Below, piece after piece: positions 47,380 to 62,123 of a stretch of DNA of 64,000 nucleotides. The notes under the pieces were generated by a model. That model did not search any database, was not told where the DNA came from, and was given only the letters and a program-made list of their open reading frames with translations. Each line of letters begins with the position of its first letter. Within the stretch, counting starts at the first letter, position 1. Position numbers and translations under genes: made by a program. Origin of the DNA: Magicicada septendecula (Eukaryota > Arthropoda > Insecta > Hemiptera > Cicadidae); NCBI GenBank assembly GCA_034769895.1, contig CM068367.1, positions 117,350,573 through 117,414,572 of the forward strand, given 5' to 3'.

Positions 47380-49190
47380 TTGTTTTGTGTACTCTGGCTG
47401 ATATAATGTTGTGTAATCAGGATCCCTCGATCAAGACGTGGACCAGCCCAAAACCTGAACATGTAACACCTACATCCTCTCTCTCTTCATCTGCCGGGGA
47501 GGAATTGCCATGACGAAGCACCAACACCTATAATGTAGGCCACGAGATTGCCACTTCACCCCCATGGACAAAAATAAGGTGATCTCAACCCATTATATTC
47601 TTTACACGTAGTGATGCACTCAATAAGAGCCAGTGAACCAATTCAATCAGTCAACAACATGACTTTAAGTTTTTAAACATTTTAATTGGATCCCCGATTA
47701 ACGGGACAGAATAGTGCGTGAACTGGGAGGGAATTCATTTGTAAATTTTATTAATTAGTTTGTATAATCTGTTAGCTCAGAGGTTGACATGCATCTTTGG
47801 CTACTCACCTTTTAAACTTGCAATTCCTTCTTATTTTCAGTATAAGGGTTTCATTACTGCTATTAATTCATTCAATCAATTTGTAATTTCTCTGTTTCAA
47901 TTTAGTGTTCATTTTATATAAATATTCTCTCATTTTTAAATTCAGTTTGGTTTATATAGGGATAGAAGTTTCTGTGGTAGTTAAATAGAATCACAAGTTT
48001 AATCCTGAATGGGTGCATGTCCATGCAGTGTTAAACATGTTGTTGAGACAGGTTGAATTATGCACTGACTGGTCCATCAACATGTCGGTCTCTGGACCAA
48101 AATTACTTTTGAAAGGGTTATAAGATTCAAAACACATTTCTATTTTTTAAACTTAACCATATTTCTATATATAAATTCTATTAATTAATTATGATAACTG
48201 GGGGGGGGGGTTCACTGTTTTCTAAATTTTTATTTCTCCCAGTATAAGTGCCCAGTGGGGCAGAATTTTATAATAGTATTAGGCACTTGGCCAAATTTTT
48301 GAATTTATTATGTCCTGGGGACTACTGGAGTTGCATATGTATAATCTAATACACATGTAATGTGTTATGCACAAATTAAGAATTGTAATCCTAACATGGA
48401 TTTCCCTAAAATAATTAATGATTTACCTCATGGGGGTAAGAAAAGGGCGTGGCAAGAGATCTATGTAATAATTGTCTTGTATTGTGGAACATGTGATGTA
48501 TTGTATATTTGTGTGTGTATTTTGTGGGGTTCTATATGTATTGTACATTTGGGTGTATTTTGGGGGGAGTTAGATATAGTGTTCTTATAAAAGAAAAGAT
48601 GAAACATAGGGTTATATATCCATTTAATTTTGATGACAATTAATTTATTCTATCTCAATTAATTTTTGATTCATATTTTTTCTAAGACAGTTAATTTATT
48701 TTAATTAACTTTAATAAAGAGTATGTAGATTTGTCTCTATTTAATTTTAATTAATTTTGTTTGAGAAGATATTCTAATTAACCTTATCAAGAAGTCTATA
48801 AATTTTATATTTATTAATAATTTTCAGGAAACATACTTAAAGAAAATTAATGATTTTAATTTTTAATTCATTTTAAAGAGAAGATAGCAAATAAATTTTA
48901 TATGTGTTAATAATTTTCAGGTGACATTATTTACAGAGAATAAATTTATTTTAATTAACAATTTAAGGGGAAAATAGTTTCTGTATGTTATATTTATTGA
49001 TTTTGTTGTTTATATTTTTAAAAGAAAAAGGAGATAGAATAATAAAAGGATTTTATTAATTGTTAATTTTATGAGTTTTAATTGCAAGTCCCGTCTCACT
49101 GGATCCAGCGCATTTTTGGCTTCTCTAGGCTTTGGTCTAGTTCTAATTATCTTGTGGCCCCTCTTTTCAAAAAAAAAAAAAAAAAAAAAA
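47380..49190 (+). mobile_element. Poly(A)-ended dispersed repeat, copy 2
   Basis: Related to 230-1803. The two share a CTGCCGG.GAGGA stretch and ATGGACAAAAATAAGGTGAT with CTCAACCCA. They also share the 3' end AATTGCAAGTCCCGTCTCAC followed by an A-run (49170-49190). It also contains (G)10 near 48200. No open frame with a known domain. Confidence 0.5.
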
Positions 49191-49204
49191 ATCTTTTTTT
49201 TTAC

Positions 49205-49715
49205 CAGTCAAAGTTAAAGAGGGGTTACATCATTAGCCTACTCAAAATTAATGAAGTCGAAAGCACTGAGCAAATCATTATAATTAAAAATATACAAAAG
49301 CATAATTAGACCAGTTGTAATTTAAGCGTATAAAACATGGGTATTAACTCAAAAAGACGAACAGTATCTATTTAAACGAAAGATGCTGAGAAAAAGTTTT
49401 GGACCAGTGCAAAATAACAGCGGCTCATAGAGACAAGTAAATACACAAAGCTGACATAGTAAATTTTATAAAGAGTAAAATGATAGCTTGGCTAGGACAC
49501 ATAGTGAGGAGGGAACAACACAGAATTCACAGAAATATTCTAGAATGGAGACCAGTAGGAAAGCCAAGGAAGAGTTGATCAAGGATGCTGAAAACTATCT
49601 GAGGAATTTGGGGATAAGTAAATGGAGAAGACTAATGAGACGGCTGAATGGAGAAAAATCGTTGAAGAGGCTAAAACCCATACTGGGTTAGAAGAGAAAA
49701 AGAGAAGTAGAAAAA
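49205..49715 (+). pseudogene. LINE reverse-transcriptase C-terminal tail
   Basis: Plus-strand fragments in different frames read AYKTWVLTQKDEQYLFKRKM and MIAWLGHIVRREQHRIHRNI. Then come LEWRPVGKPRKS, DAENYLRNLGISKWRRL and finally EKSLKRLKPILG. GHxxR...RP.GKPR.W is the non-LTR ORF2 tail. Several stops and frameshifts make it dead. It lies immediately after the poly(A) of the preceding repeat and is cut off on the right by the array element. Confidence 0.75.
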
Positions 49716-49739
49716 GAAGAAAATTAAAATCTGATATTC

Positions 49740-50583
49740 GTATTATATAAATTATCGTTTGCCATAGAAAATACGCTTGATAAAAAAACGTTGCAGGTAA
49801 ACTACCCCTTTCCCTTAACCGATCTTCACCAAAATCGGAAGTCCTTGAGACCTCTACAATTCAGGGACGTATGCAAAACATTATTTGATTCTGTTTGAAT
49901 TTGCGGCTGTTATCGTTTGCCATAGAAAATACCCTTGTTAAAAAAAACGTTGCAGGTAAACTACCTCTTTCCCTTAACCGATCTTCACCAAAAACAACAG
50001 GTCTTGAGAACTCTACAATTTAGGGCTGTATGCAAATAATCTTTTGATTCTGTTTGAATTTGCGGCTGTTATCGTTTGCCATAGGAAATACCCTTGTTAA
50101 AACATAAAACGTTACAGGTAAACTACCCCTTTCCCTTATCCGATCCTCACCAAAAACAATAGATCTTGAGAACTCTACAATTCAGGGCTGTATGAGAAAC
50201 ATTAATTGATTCTGTTTGAATTTGCGGCTGTTATCGTTTGCCAACAAAAAAATTTCCCTATAAAAAAAAACCGTTGCCGGTAAACTACCCCTTTCCTTCA
50301 ACCGATCTTCACCAAAAACAATAGATCGTGAGTACTCTACAAATCAGGGCTGTATGCAAAAAATTATTTGATTCTGTTTGAATTTGCGGCAGTTATCGTT
50401 TGCCATAGAAAAAAATCTACACATAGACAGATAGACACATAGACAGACACACAGACACTTTTCGGAAAACGACTTTTTTTCATGTTTTGAGTGTAGTACA
50501 ATCAGAATCTGCAATAATCTCGAACACGATTTTTTTTGCCATCACCATACTTCCATTCCTTAAGGAATATGGAAGTAAAACAA
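49740..50583 (-). mobile_element. Hairpin-ended array element, minus copy
   Basis: Inverted relative to the other copies. Its left terminal hairpin (TTTTACTTCCATATTCC then TTAAGGAATGGAAGTA on the minus strand) is at 50583-50540. A TGTC-type microsatellite sits near 50415-50455, then four to five array units of about 160 bp run down to 49750. The other terminus is missing; the array stops at a junction with the LINE tail at about 49740. No coding capacity. Confidence 0.75.
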
Positions 50584-51095
50584 AAGGGAAATATTATAAT
50601 CAGTAGGCTACATAGAATGGAAATAGTGTCGCCCTACGTTACAATTAGTGTCGTCCGAAAATTTTCACAGGGTTCCCGCAGAATTTTTAGAGTACGAATA
50701 ACTAAAATATTCTAAATATTCTAAATATTTTAAATATTCTACAATATTTTAAACTTTAAATATTCTAATTAAAAGACAAATGTTATAATGAGCATGTAAT
50801 GTCCAGATTGCATCAGTCAGTTCCTAAGAACTATTCTTACGGCTTACAATTTACGGTGACAGGTTTCTCAGACTAAATTTAAAGTAATAGTAATATTGTT
50901 ACCGTGTATTATTATTATTATTGTGCTACTGAGAAATTGTAATAGTAATACAAATTAATATTAATATTGACTTGATATAAATTTAGTAATAAATTTAAAC
51001 TTATTAAAAATGTTTAATATATTACATGTTCTTATAATTACACATATAAACAAAATGTGATTATTTTTTTCATAAAATATGTAATATACTGAGCA

Positions 51096-53605
<2,510 letters not shown>

Positions 53606-53905
53606 GTTATTTTATACACTTTTCATATAAATGAATAAATTAAATTCTGTAACACAGAGTATGGCATTTCTGTATTTCTTTAGCTACAACAAGGGAAGTT
53701 ATTTTTCCTCCTCAACCGTGTTCTAACTCTATTGACATTTATTACAAAATATGTAGATATTTTGCAGCCTCGACTTAAAAATAAATACTATATTTTTCCA
53801 GCCAGATTCAAACTAAAGGAAGTTTTGTACTTTTGAATGATATAACTCATGTTGATACAAATGTCGTTCTTAAAAACACTCACAATTAAAGATTATTCTC
53901 TTGTA

Positions 53906-55355
53906 ATTAAAAGATTTTAATTTGATGTACGTGTCCTACAGACAAAAACACACAGACTTCCGGTCATAGACAGATACGTCAGTGACACCTTCATCATTTG
54001 GACACACAACTTCACGCACGCAGTTACGGCACAAATATTCACAGTAACTGTGTTTTTAACATGATAATGTTTGTTATATAGTAAATATTTGTTACTATAT
54101 TTATATATACACATTCAAACATTATCAGGCTTCGATGTTTCGGTTTCGTCGAAATTTTTTTTATCTGCAATTGGCTGTAAGTTGTTTGAAACGTAAAAGT
54201 CATTCCATGATTGTTGAGAAAGTGCATTCACAACCTCAGTAAGCCTGTCACGTGTTTATTATATACGGCTGACAGAGTCGATAGTGACAATATGTTACTG
54301 CAGTCACATCAAAATCGATGTAGGTATATTACACAAGTGCTTTACGTTTTGATACTTATGAGTAAGTTGTGAGTGTGTAAGTTAAGAGTTTCAGTTAATT
54401 TCAACAGCTCTTCATTGTCAAGACAATGAATGAATTAATTAATTAATTAATTGTCAAGACATTAATTAATTAAAACTATTCATTAATGGTTTATTGTTTA
54501 TAGATAATCTGGTGCTGTTTTCGTAATATTTTCTTGGCTCGTGATTAGGAGACGTATGTCTATTCTGTCAGCAGGAACGAAAAGTTGACAGCAGAGAACA
54601 GATAGCGTCATAAATTATACGCAGTCCCACGTTATGGATGGCGTACACTGCTCTTCTTCCTGTCACGGGTCAGCCGTTACCGCCAATTACATCAACATAG
54701 GTAAAAACATTCACATGAAAGCTTTTTATAATCTTTTATTTTGAACAAATACGTTAATATTTGTTCTTTCCTTTTATCTTCAACTCTGTCGAGACAAACG
54801 TGTATTTTGTTCGAATATTGTTTGCAACGTTGAATATTATAATATAAAAATTCTTATAAGCTTTCATTATTTATTACTGAATATAAGTTATTAACGTTGT
54901 ACGTGACTAACGTTGTTACCAGTCAAAATATACTGTCGCTTGAAACTTACTTGGGGCGTTAACTTCTATGCGCTAACCTAGGTATGTTAGCCCGTTGTCT
55001 GTTAAATAGTTTAGAGTCGGTGGTTTAACCATTGCTTAGTAGGGGTTAAGTTCTACATCATAATTGTAGCGTAGTGAATGGGTGATGAAAATATTTTTCT
55101 TCCTCGAGAGTTTTAAAAATAGTGTGATAAAATGCATTGATACAACTTGTCTAGGTATTAATTGTAATTGTGTGTTTTGTGTTTCCATATAAGCCTCATT
55201 TTTAGGTTTTTCTAGACATTTGTGTGGACGACTTATTAGTGCCATGTTCTTAATGTCCGGAAGTTCGTATATTGTACAGCACTTATGGCGTGTAGTTCTC
55301 AAGGTGATTTATAAAAACTTTGTTTTTACACGTATTTAAGTGCTTAAAGTGATCA
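53906..55355. other. Non-coding part of duplicated block 2
   Basis: Includes the inverted match to 21310-22895 (53930-54705), then AT-rich sequence with no recognised features. A frame at 55036-55302 on the minus strand has no known domain. Confidence 0.5.
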
Positions 55356-55359
55356 TTTT

Positions 55360-56490
55360 TTACTTCCATGTTCCGTAAGGAAATGTAAGTATGGTGATCG
55401 CGAAAAAATCGTGTTCGAGGTAAGGGCTTATTCTGATTGTACTACCCTGAAAACATGAAGAAAAGTCATTTTCAGAAAAGTGTCTGTGTGTGAGTGTGTC
55501 TGTGTGTAGAATTCTTCTACAGCGAACGATAACTGCCGTAAATTCAAATATAATCAAATAATTTTTTGTATATTTTCCCGAGTTGTAGGCGACTGAAGAC
55601 CTATTGATTTTTGTGAAGATCGGTTAAGGGAAAGGGGTAGTTTACCTGCAACGTTTTACGTTTTAACAACAGTAAAGCACTTAATTTTGATAAATAAAAT
55701 ATCCTGAAAGTAAGGTCATAATAATCTACTGTAGAAAGGTAGATGAAATATCTATAAATGAAAAGGGTAGTTGAAGGGGGAGGGTGTATTGATGTTATAA
55801 ATTTATTCGACCGAAAACTTTAACAAAAAATAAATAAAATATTAGCAATTGATATCGTTTCATGTAAACAAAATATCGTAACCACGGACACGTAAACAAA
55901 ATCATTTTTTGTTTTCAGAAATTCACAGATTACAAGCGCTGGGCGGTATTCGCTTTCTTTCGCGTTGTTTAAATAAAAGATAATTAAATCAAATTAATTC
56001 TTTATTTTTAAAATATTAACAACTATGTACAATTCGTATTTTGATTAACTTTCTCAGCGTTTTTACCCGCGATGATATGTTGAGTTTCGTTCTGAGTGTA
56101 CACACTAAAAATAATTTTATAATTAATTAGAACATGGAAGTCATGTATGGTTCTCCATAGCGATTTTTTATATGTGTACTACGTTATCGGCAACAAAGAA
56201 CTAGTTTCTATGGAAATATTAATTTCACTTTGTAATAATTAATGCTTGATGCCTTTACTTGGTGAAAATCCGTTGTAAATTATAGTAAAAAATAAAACCA
56301 TAAAATAGTTTTAGTGATTTTCACTAAAACTATTTTATGGTTTTATTTTTTACTATAATTTCACTTTGTTAAAAATAAAACTCGATTTACAAGGTGGGGA
56401 ATATTTTTATAGAAATTACCGAACCGAATTCAAGTAAATGATTTTAAATATAGTCTTAGAACATGAGAGTCATGTTCCCCATACCAATTT
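55360..56490 (+). mobile_element. Hairpin-ended array element, copy B (1 unit)
   Basis: The left end TTTTTTACTTCCATGTTCC starts near 55360. A TGTC-type stretch and a single array unit (55521-55680) follow, with the same AT-rich spacer as copy A (ACTTAATTTTGATAAATAAA). One right end with GTATGGTTCTCCATAG lies at 56130-56170 and a second, degraded one (CATGAGAGTCATGTTCCCCA) at 56458-56490. A perfect foldback at 56277-56361 sits between the two. Confidence 0.7.
56277..56361. repeat. Perfect 41-bp inverted repeat with 3-base loop
   Basis: Arms 56277-56317 and 56321-56361 are exact reverse complements separated by TTT. The inner end of the left arm reads AGTTTTAGTGA. AATTTCACTTTGT occurs on both sides (56221-56233 and 56358-56370). 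The related copy A lacks it. Confidence 0.9.
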
Positions 56491-56499
56491 TTTTTTTTT

Positions 56500-57209
56500 T
56501 TTTGTGATACAAATTAATATCTGGCTATTGACAGATTTTTTGTCTGTATTTCATTGTACATTAATAGCTCTTAATTAATCGTATTGAACATTATTAGTTT
56601 TGTGCGTTAATGTTGTGTGTTTTTGTATTATTGTTTATAAGCTGCTGTAATATCCGGTTTTTAATATAATGTATTAAGAAAGATATTGACAAACTTATAC
56701 AATTTAAATATACCGACTATATACCTTATGCACATTTTTCAGACTTGTCCACCGTATTCTTCTCAAAACAAAACCTGTGGATATGAAATCATTAAATTTA
56801 TGATAGATGTTTTAGTTTTGTTCTTCTCTTTGGAATTAATTTATTTTTGACGATAAATAGTCGTTTGAAGAAAAACGAGAAGAGATAAAAGTATTCTATT
56901 GTTTTAAAAGGTATCTATTTTACTTTGCCACATAATCGTCACTCACATACAAACAGGTTCAGCAACCTGTCCACGACAAACGCTGCCGCCAAGATACTCA
57001 GCCAAGAGCTGACCACACTAATGAGTCTTGATTGCTTTCACAGCGCGTCAGATCTTACTTTACCAGATTCCGCCGCCGACAGGCATCCCGCACATTTATC
57101 TCCCCTAGGTCATCCCGTAGGGAATAATCTAGTTAATAAAATTAATTGTAGTATTTAATATTAGTATGAGAAAAAATAATTTTAAAATCCAAATAATGAC
57201 ATTTATCAT
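56500..57209. other. Unassigned AT-rich region
   Basis: No recognised features. The short frame 56925-57158 has no known domain. Confidence 0.4.
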
Positions 57210-57226
57210 TTGAATTTTAATTATAT

Positions 57227-57638
57227 ACGTATATAATAGGGTTGCTACAGCTAGTGCCGTTTCCCTTCCTTCAACCTGGCTTTCCAATTCTCCCGATGTT
57301 CCCATTGTCCTTCCTCAAGTCCTATACGTTGCATAGATTCATCCACTTCGTCCCTCCAAGATCTTCTCGGTCTTCCCCTTTTTCTCCTTCCTAATGGACT
57401 CCATTCCGTCACTTTGTTGATCCACCTATTTTGGGCTCTCCGGACATTACCGTACCACACCAACCTTCTTTCTTCGGTGTAGTCAATTACACTTCTTTCC
57501 GTTTCCATTCTTCTTTTGATATCCTCGTTTGTTATTCGGTCTGCTCTCGTTATTCCACAGCACCTCCTCCAATATTCCATCTCCGTTGCAAGAATCTTTC
57601 TTTCATTCTTTTTGTTAATAACCCATACTTCCGCTGCA
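57227..57638 (-). pseudogene. 5'-truncated LINE tail with 17-bp TSD
   Basis: A 412-bp insertion on the minus strand with one open frame from the left TSD edge to 57251. It reads NAAEVWVINKKNERKILATE, then MEYWRRCCGITRADRITNED, then EERRLVWYGNVRRAQNRWI. GRRKRGRPRRSWRDEVDESM and LEEGQWEHRENW close it. This is the classic C-terminal end of a non-LTR ORF2. Perfect direct repeats TTGAATTTTAATTATAT lie at 57210-57226 and 57639-57655. The open frame and perfect TSD suggest a recent insertion, although severe 5' truncation leaves it inactive. Confidence 0.9.
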
Positions 57639-57659
57639 TTGAATTTTAATTATATTATT

Positions 57660-58069
57660 ATTATAATTAAAAAAAAAGAATTTTAATTATATTATATTTA
57701 AATAGCTTAAATAATAGAGCATAATATTGAAGATATTAAGGTAATGAACAATTTTTAATTATTTGTAAGTCTCTCTTTTCAATGAAAATGAAATGTTTTA
57801 TAAACTTTATAAATAAGGAAAAAACGGAGTTTAACCGCTTTAAAAGCTAGTTAGCAGCTGATGAATTCATATTGGCTGAACAATAAAGTGCCTTATTCTT
57901 GGCTTCAATTAATAAGCAACGGAAAAAAATTCTTTTTTTAGGTAGCCTTCTAGTATGCACAGTTTGTCAAGGCAAGTGCCTAGAGAACGGTATCGACCAC
58001 CTTATAAAGTCACAACGATGACACAGCGCCACGCGTCATCTTTGACCTTTGAACTTACGGACACGGATA
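57660..58069. other. Unassigned AT-rich region
   Basis: No recognised gene. It may correspond to part of 22900-25130 in the left half of the duplication, but I could not align it with confidence. Confidence 0.35.
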
Positions 58070-59791
58070 TCTCTGAACATACCTACCCGGTACCCCTACT
58101 GTCCAGAAGAACTTTTTCAAATTTTAGGTTGCGTGACTTTTCGATCACCCTAATAGATGCAACATTTTTACTATTTCCTTTCTCCTCCCAAATTAGAGAA
58201 GGTCTGCTTTATTAATCTGTATTAATAGCATGTGTCTTACACCGTGGTTCTTAGGACATGTTCGCATCTATTCTGCATTCCAGCCAAAATACGTCAGTAA
58301 TATCCTTTAACACGAAGTATTAACTCTTCTACTTAAATTTATGGGTAATCTTATATTATTACTTTAATAAAGTGCACTTTATAGCGGTTTTTAGGTGCCA
58401 ACAAGAAATCTTTAATGGACTGTTGACTGAAAATTAATATATATTGATGCACAGTTGGAAAGAATATTATTAAACGCATCGTGAGAAATGTGGGAGATAA
58501 AATCCGTGATAACATCAATTGAATTCATTCAAAACCATTCATTCAGAAGTGAACTCAGTGCGTGTAGGAGGAAAATACAAACTAACTTTGACATCCACAC
58601 CGGCAAATGTAGACTTTATAAATTTTATCTAGACTGATTTCAGTTTTAAAAAAAATAATATTTTCATAACAGCATGAACAAACATTGCATAAATGGAGTA
58701 TCAATGTAAGAGTACTCTAAAAGTCACTGGAATAATGTTTAAAAATAATATTTTAAATACGTTGTATGAATTAAAATTTTTCCGACAAGACAATTTTTTG
58801 CAACCACGTTCCATGGACTCCTTGCCCCAATGCAGAAACAGGATGAGATGTTTTCATACGTCATGTATGAATACGTCATGTTTTGTTTCTAAAATAATTT
58901 CATGCCGCTTGACAAACCAGACAAGCAAACGTCACTAGGATTAGATACGGGGATAAGTTCTGTCGCGTGTGTCACAGAAATGTTTTGGCCGAAACTTGTA
59001 AAAATGCTTAAAAACTTGTGTTAGCCATTAATGATTTAATTTTTTTTCAAAATCAACGTTTCTGTACAGACTTAATGTCAAAAAGTTAAGTCAGTTACAG
59101 CTAAAGTACGTTTTTAAAATTTGAATTAAAAGTATTCTACAGAAACATAGTGTCAATTTAATATTGTTTGAATATAACTTTGCTTATTCTTCTAGAGCCG
59201 ATCCACATCGATCTTCATAGTCATCTTCACTCTAAGGATAAAGCCCTAATTGATCTGTCCCGGGATCAACCATGATCTTATCCAATTAACAATTTTGGAT
59301 ATCGCATCCTTAGTATAAACACTCCTTGTGTCCTTAGTATATACGGAATTAAAAATTTAATGCACTTTAACAATTTAATACTAATAGCCAATACAATTCT
59401 TAAACATGAAGAAACAAAAACCAATTGGTAGGCCTGTAAAACAGAGGGCAGCTAAACACTAATCTCGAATGAGCTTTATTTATTTAAAATTTTATAAGAC
59501 CTATAAAATCTGTGACAAGTATACAATGGATCAAGTCTGATTTAAATAAAAGGGCCTCTATTGGGACACTATTAGCCCTCATGTTTGAGCAGACTTACAA
59601 CTATGACGTTTTTAATAAGTTACAGTTTGCGACTTTTTATTTATTTATTTAATTTTACATGTTTTGTTTATTCCTAAAAACATTCGTTTTTTTTTTAAAG
59701 AGCATATTCTGTCATACTAAGAAATAAATTTTAATTTAACTATAACAAAGAGGTATGTAAAAGATAGACAAAACACATTTTGTTTACATGC

Positions 59792-60002
<211 letters not shown>

Positions 60003-60074
60003 AGAACGGTATTTCGGTATGTAATGTAACTTTTGTGAAAGGTCGTATGATGATTTTTCTACCTATTTACTTTT

Positions 60075-60345
60075 GTCTATAAACGTTTATACTCCCCATT
60101 TTGGGCCCAAGCCCCCGCCCCTTCAGTTTTTCATTATTCTGTCATGTACCAAGGTCAACATATTGATCGGCATGTTTTTCCGAGTCATCTGCCCATCTCG
60201 ATTAGCGTTTCCCTACTCTTATGTTTCTAATTTATTATGTCCCCAATTCATCGCTTTCTTTTTCTGTTTAGTAGTTTTATAGGTAGTCCACTGCTGTTTA
60301 TTCCTCTGAGGTTTTGTCCACATTAACGTTTGTGAACGTGCGAAC
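60075..60345 (-). mobile_element. Repeat probably derived from a LINE tail, copy 3
   Basis: A diverged homologue of 27255-27510 at the corresponding place in block 3. Shared tracts include CCCTTCAGTTT, GAGTCATCTGCCCATCTC (60182) and CCAAGGTCAACAT. The minus-strand frame seen in the other two copies is broken here. Confidence 0.45.
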
Positions 60346-60411
60346 TTGTGGTCCGTAAGTAAAGGTAGAGAGAACGCATTGATTAAACATCTTGCTCATT
60401 AGGCTTTGTAG

Positions 60412-60708
60412 GTATCATACTTCGTAGGCTTACACGGCAGGAATCAATGTTGTTAAAATTCATTCCCTGGCTGTTTGGCCGTGGTCCATTGTTTCTAACT
60501 AAAGCAGACTTTTCGACAGTACCATCGACTGCCATCATCAGTGTAAAATTCGAGCTTGACTAACGTAGAGTGGTACACGTTAGACCACAGTACGTTAGTA
60601 AAGCTCGAATTTTACACTGATGATGGCAGTCGATGGTACTGTCGAAACGTCTGCTTTAGTTAGAAACAATGGACCACGGCCAAACAGCCCGGGAATGAAT
60701 TTTAACAA
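60412..60708. mobile_element. Long foldback element with 8-bp TSD
   Basis: Arms of about 117 bp (60450-60567 and 60591-60708), nearly perfect inverted complements, flank a 23-base centre. The outer end is TTGTTAAAATTCATTCCC with GGCTGTTTGG just inside. A further 38 bases (60412-60449) lie only on the left. Direct repeats CTTTGTAG flank the whole at 60404-60411 and 60709-60716. The block-3 partner at about 27573 reads GGCATTGTGG|ATACTGTTTA, which is the empty site. Ends of this kind recall Penelope-like elements arranged head to head; that family call is tentative. Confidence 0.75.
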
Positions 60709-61284
60709 CTTTGTAGATATTGTTTACTTTTATTAAAGTTCCCAAGTTTGCCGCTTTGACGATACATAATCTGCAGGACAATTTTTCATAGGGGCCCATA
60801 ATTAAGTCTTTTTACAACATTTTTATTGCTTACAAATAAATTTGACTTTCTGTCAGTGGAACGTCAAAATAATTTAATAAGTTAATTCCCCCTTGACTGT
60901 GTGTTTATTATCTCAAGTCTCGCCTGCCAAATTCTAGTAGGCTACAATGCTGTACTAGTCTATCTTTCTTCTCTACTTTGTAATATTCTATTCTCATTAA
61001 CAATGCATAAACACAACCGTCACCCAATCTCGCTTTATGTGAACGTCAGATATGGCGAAAATATGTTTTTTCCATCAGCCTAATGAGCCCAGAAGAGCAG
61101 AATCCACTCAGCACATGCAAAGGGTTATGTATTCTCGTTGCACACTGCCTGTTCCATAACAGACATTAACCTCGTTTTTACACTAAATCCTTGTGAATTC
61201 TGTAAGATTTATAACAAAAATTAAAGTGTGATTTTATATAAATTAACAGGCGTTTATCCATTAGTAAAACTAACTTCCTTTATT

Positions 61285-61717
61285 TAATGACGTATCTAGA
61301 GTTTGCCTTTGGGGGGGGGTCCAGGGTCGGGTCGGCTTCACACAAAAGAAAAATACAATTAAAGATTAACCAATATTACTATCTTTAAAGTCTCTGTAAA
61401 ACGCCTGATAACATCCTGAAATCAGGTCCATGAAAATAAACGGTAATAACACATCAAAATTACGCGTTATTGAGACATTGTTAAAAGATACCTATTGACT
61501 GAATTGATTTTCCTATATTTAATTACAAACGTATATCCTAATGTTGTGTAATAAACCTGTTTGTATATTTAAAAAAAGAGTTACTACTGTATTAAGGTAC
61601 ACATCTGGAAAAAGTAAAATAAAACAGCCTGAAGTTAAGAGATTAACAAAATTCGTCAACATTTCGACCCTCTAGGGGGTCCGGTTCCGTTCGCCCCCCC
61701 CCGTAAATACGCCCCTG
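61285..61717. mobile_element. hAT-like non-autonomous element
   Basis: A 433-bp segment flanked by perfect 8-bp direct repeats CCTTTATT (61277-61284 and 61718-61725), the target-duplication length of hAT transposons. The right end, read inward, is CAGGGGCGTATTTACGG, a hAT-type terminus. The left end TAATGACGTATCTAGAG matches it imperfectly (about 10 of 16 positions). Long G/C runs follow both ends. No transposase frame. Confidence 0.6.
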
Positions 61718-61750
61718 CCTTTATTGGGTTTTTCTTCTCTATTTTGTTGA

Positions 61751-62107
61751 GCCATCATCATCAGTAGCTCCACAGCCCACCGTGGGCCTCAGCTACCCTC
61801 AGGATTTTCCTCCAGATTTCCCTACCCTTAGTCAGTGTCCATAAATTATTTACTCCAAGCACTTTTACATCCTCTAGGATTCCATCAATCCATCGTAGTC
61901 TGGGTCTTCCACGTCCTCTCTTTCCTTCATGTGTATGTTACATAACCTTCTTAAGAATATCCTCCTCATTCATTGCCTGTACATGTCCTGCCCATCTCAG
62001 GCTAGCTATCCTAATTGATGTCACAATATCAGGCGATCTATATAACTCATAGAGCTCTCTGTTATACTTTATTTTCCACTCTCCGCCTTCCCTAATGGGT
62101 CCATAAA
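61751..62107 (-). pseudogene. 5'-truncated LINE tail with 16-bp imperfect TSD
   Basis: On the minus strand it reads GPIREGGEWKIKYNRELYEL, then YRSPDIVTSIRIASLRWAGH, then VQAMNEEDILKKVM and a TAA. In the same frame HTHEGKRGRGRPRLRWIDGI, VKVLGVNNLWTL and RVAEAHGGLWSY follow. It ends in a GAT repeat tail. It is the non-LTR ORF2 C terminus with a single stop. TTCTCTATTTTGTTGA (61735-61750) and TTTTCTATTTTATTGA (62108-62123) flank it and differ at two positions. Confidence 0.85.
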
Positions 62108-62123
62108 TTTTCTATTTTATTGA

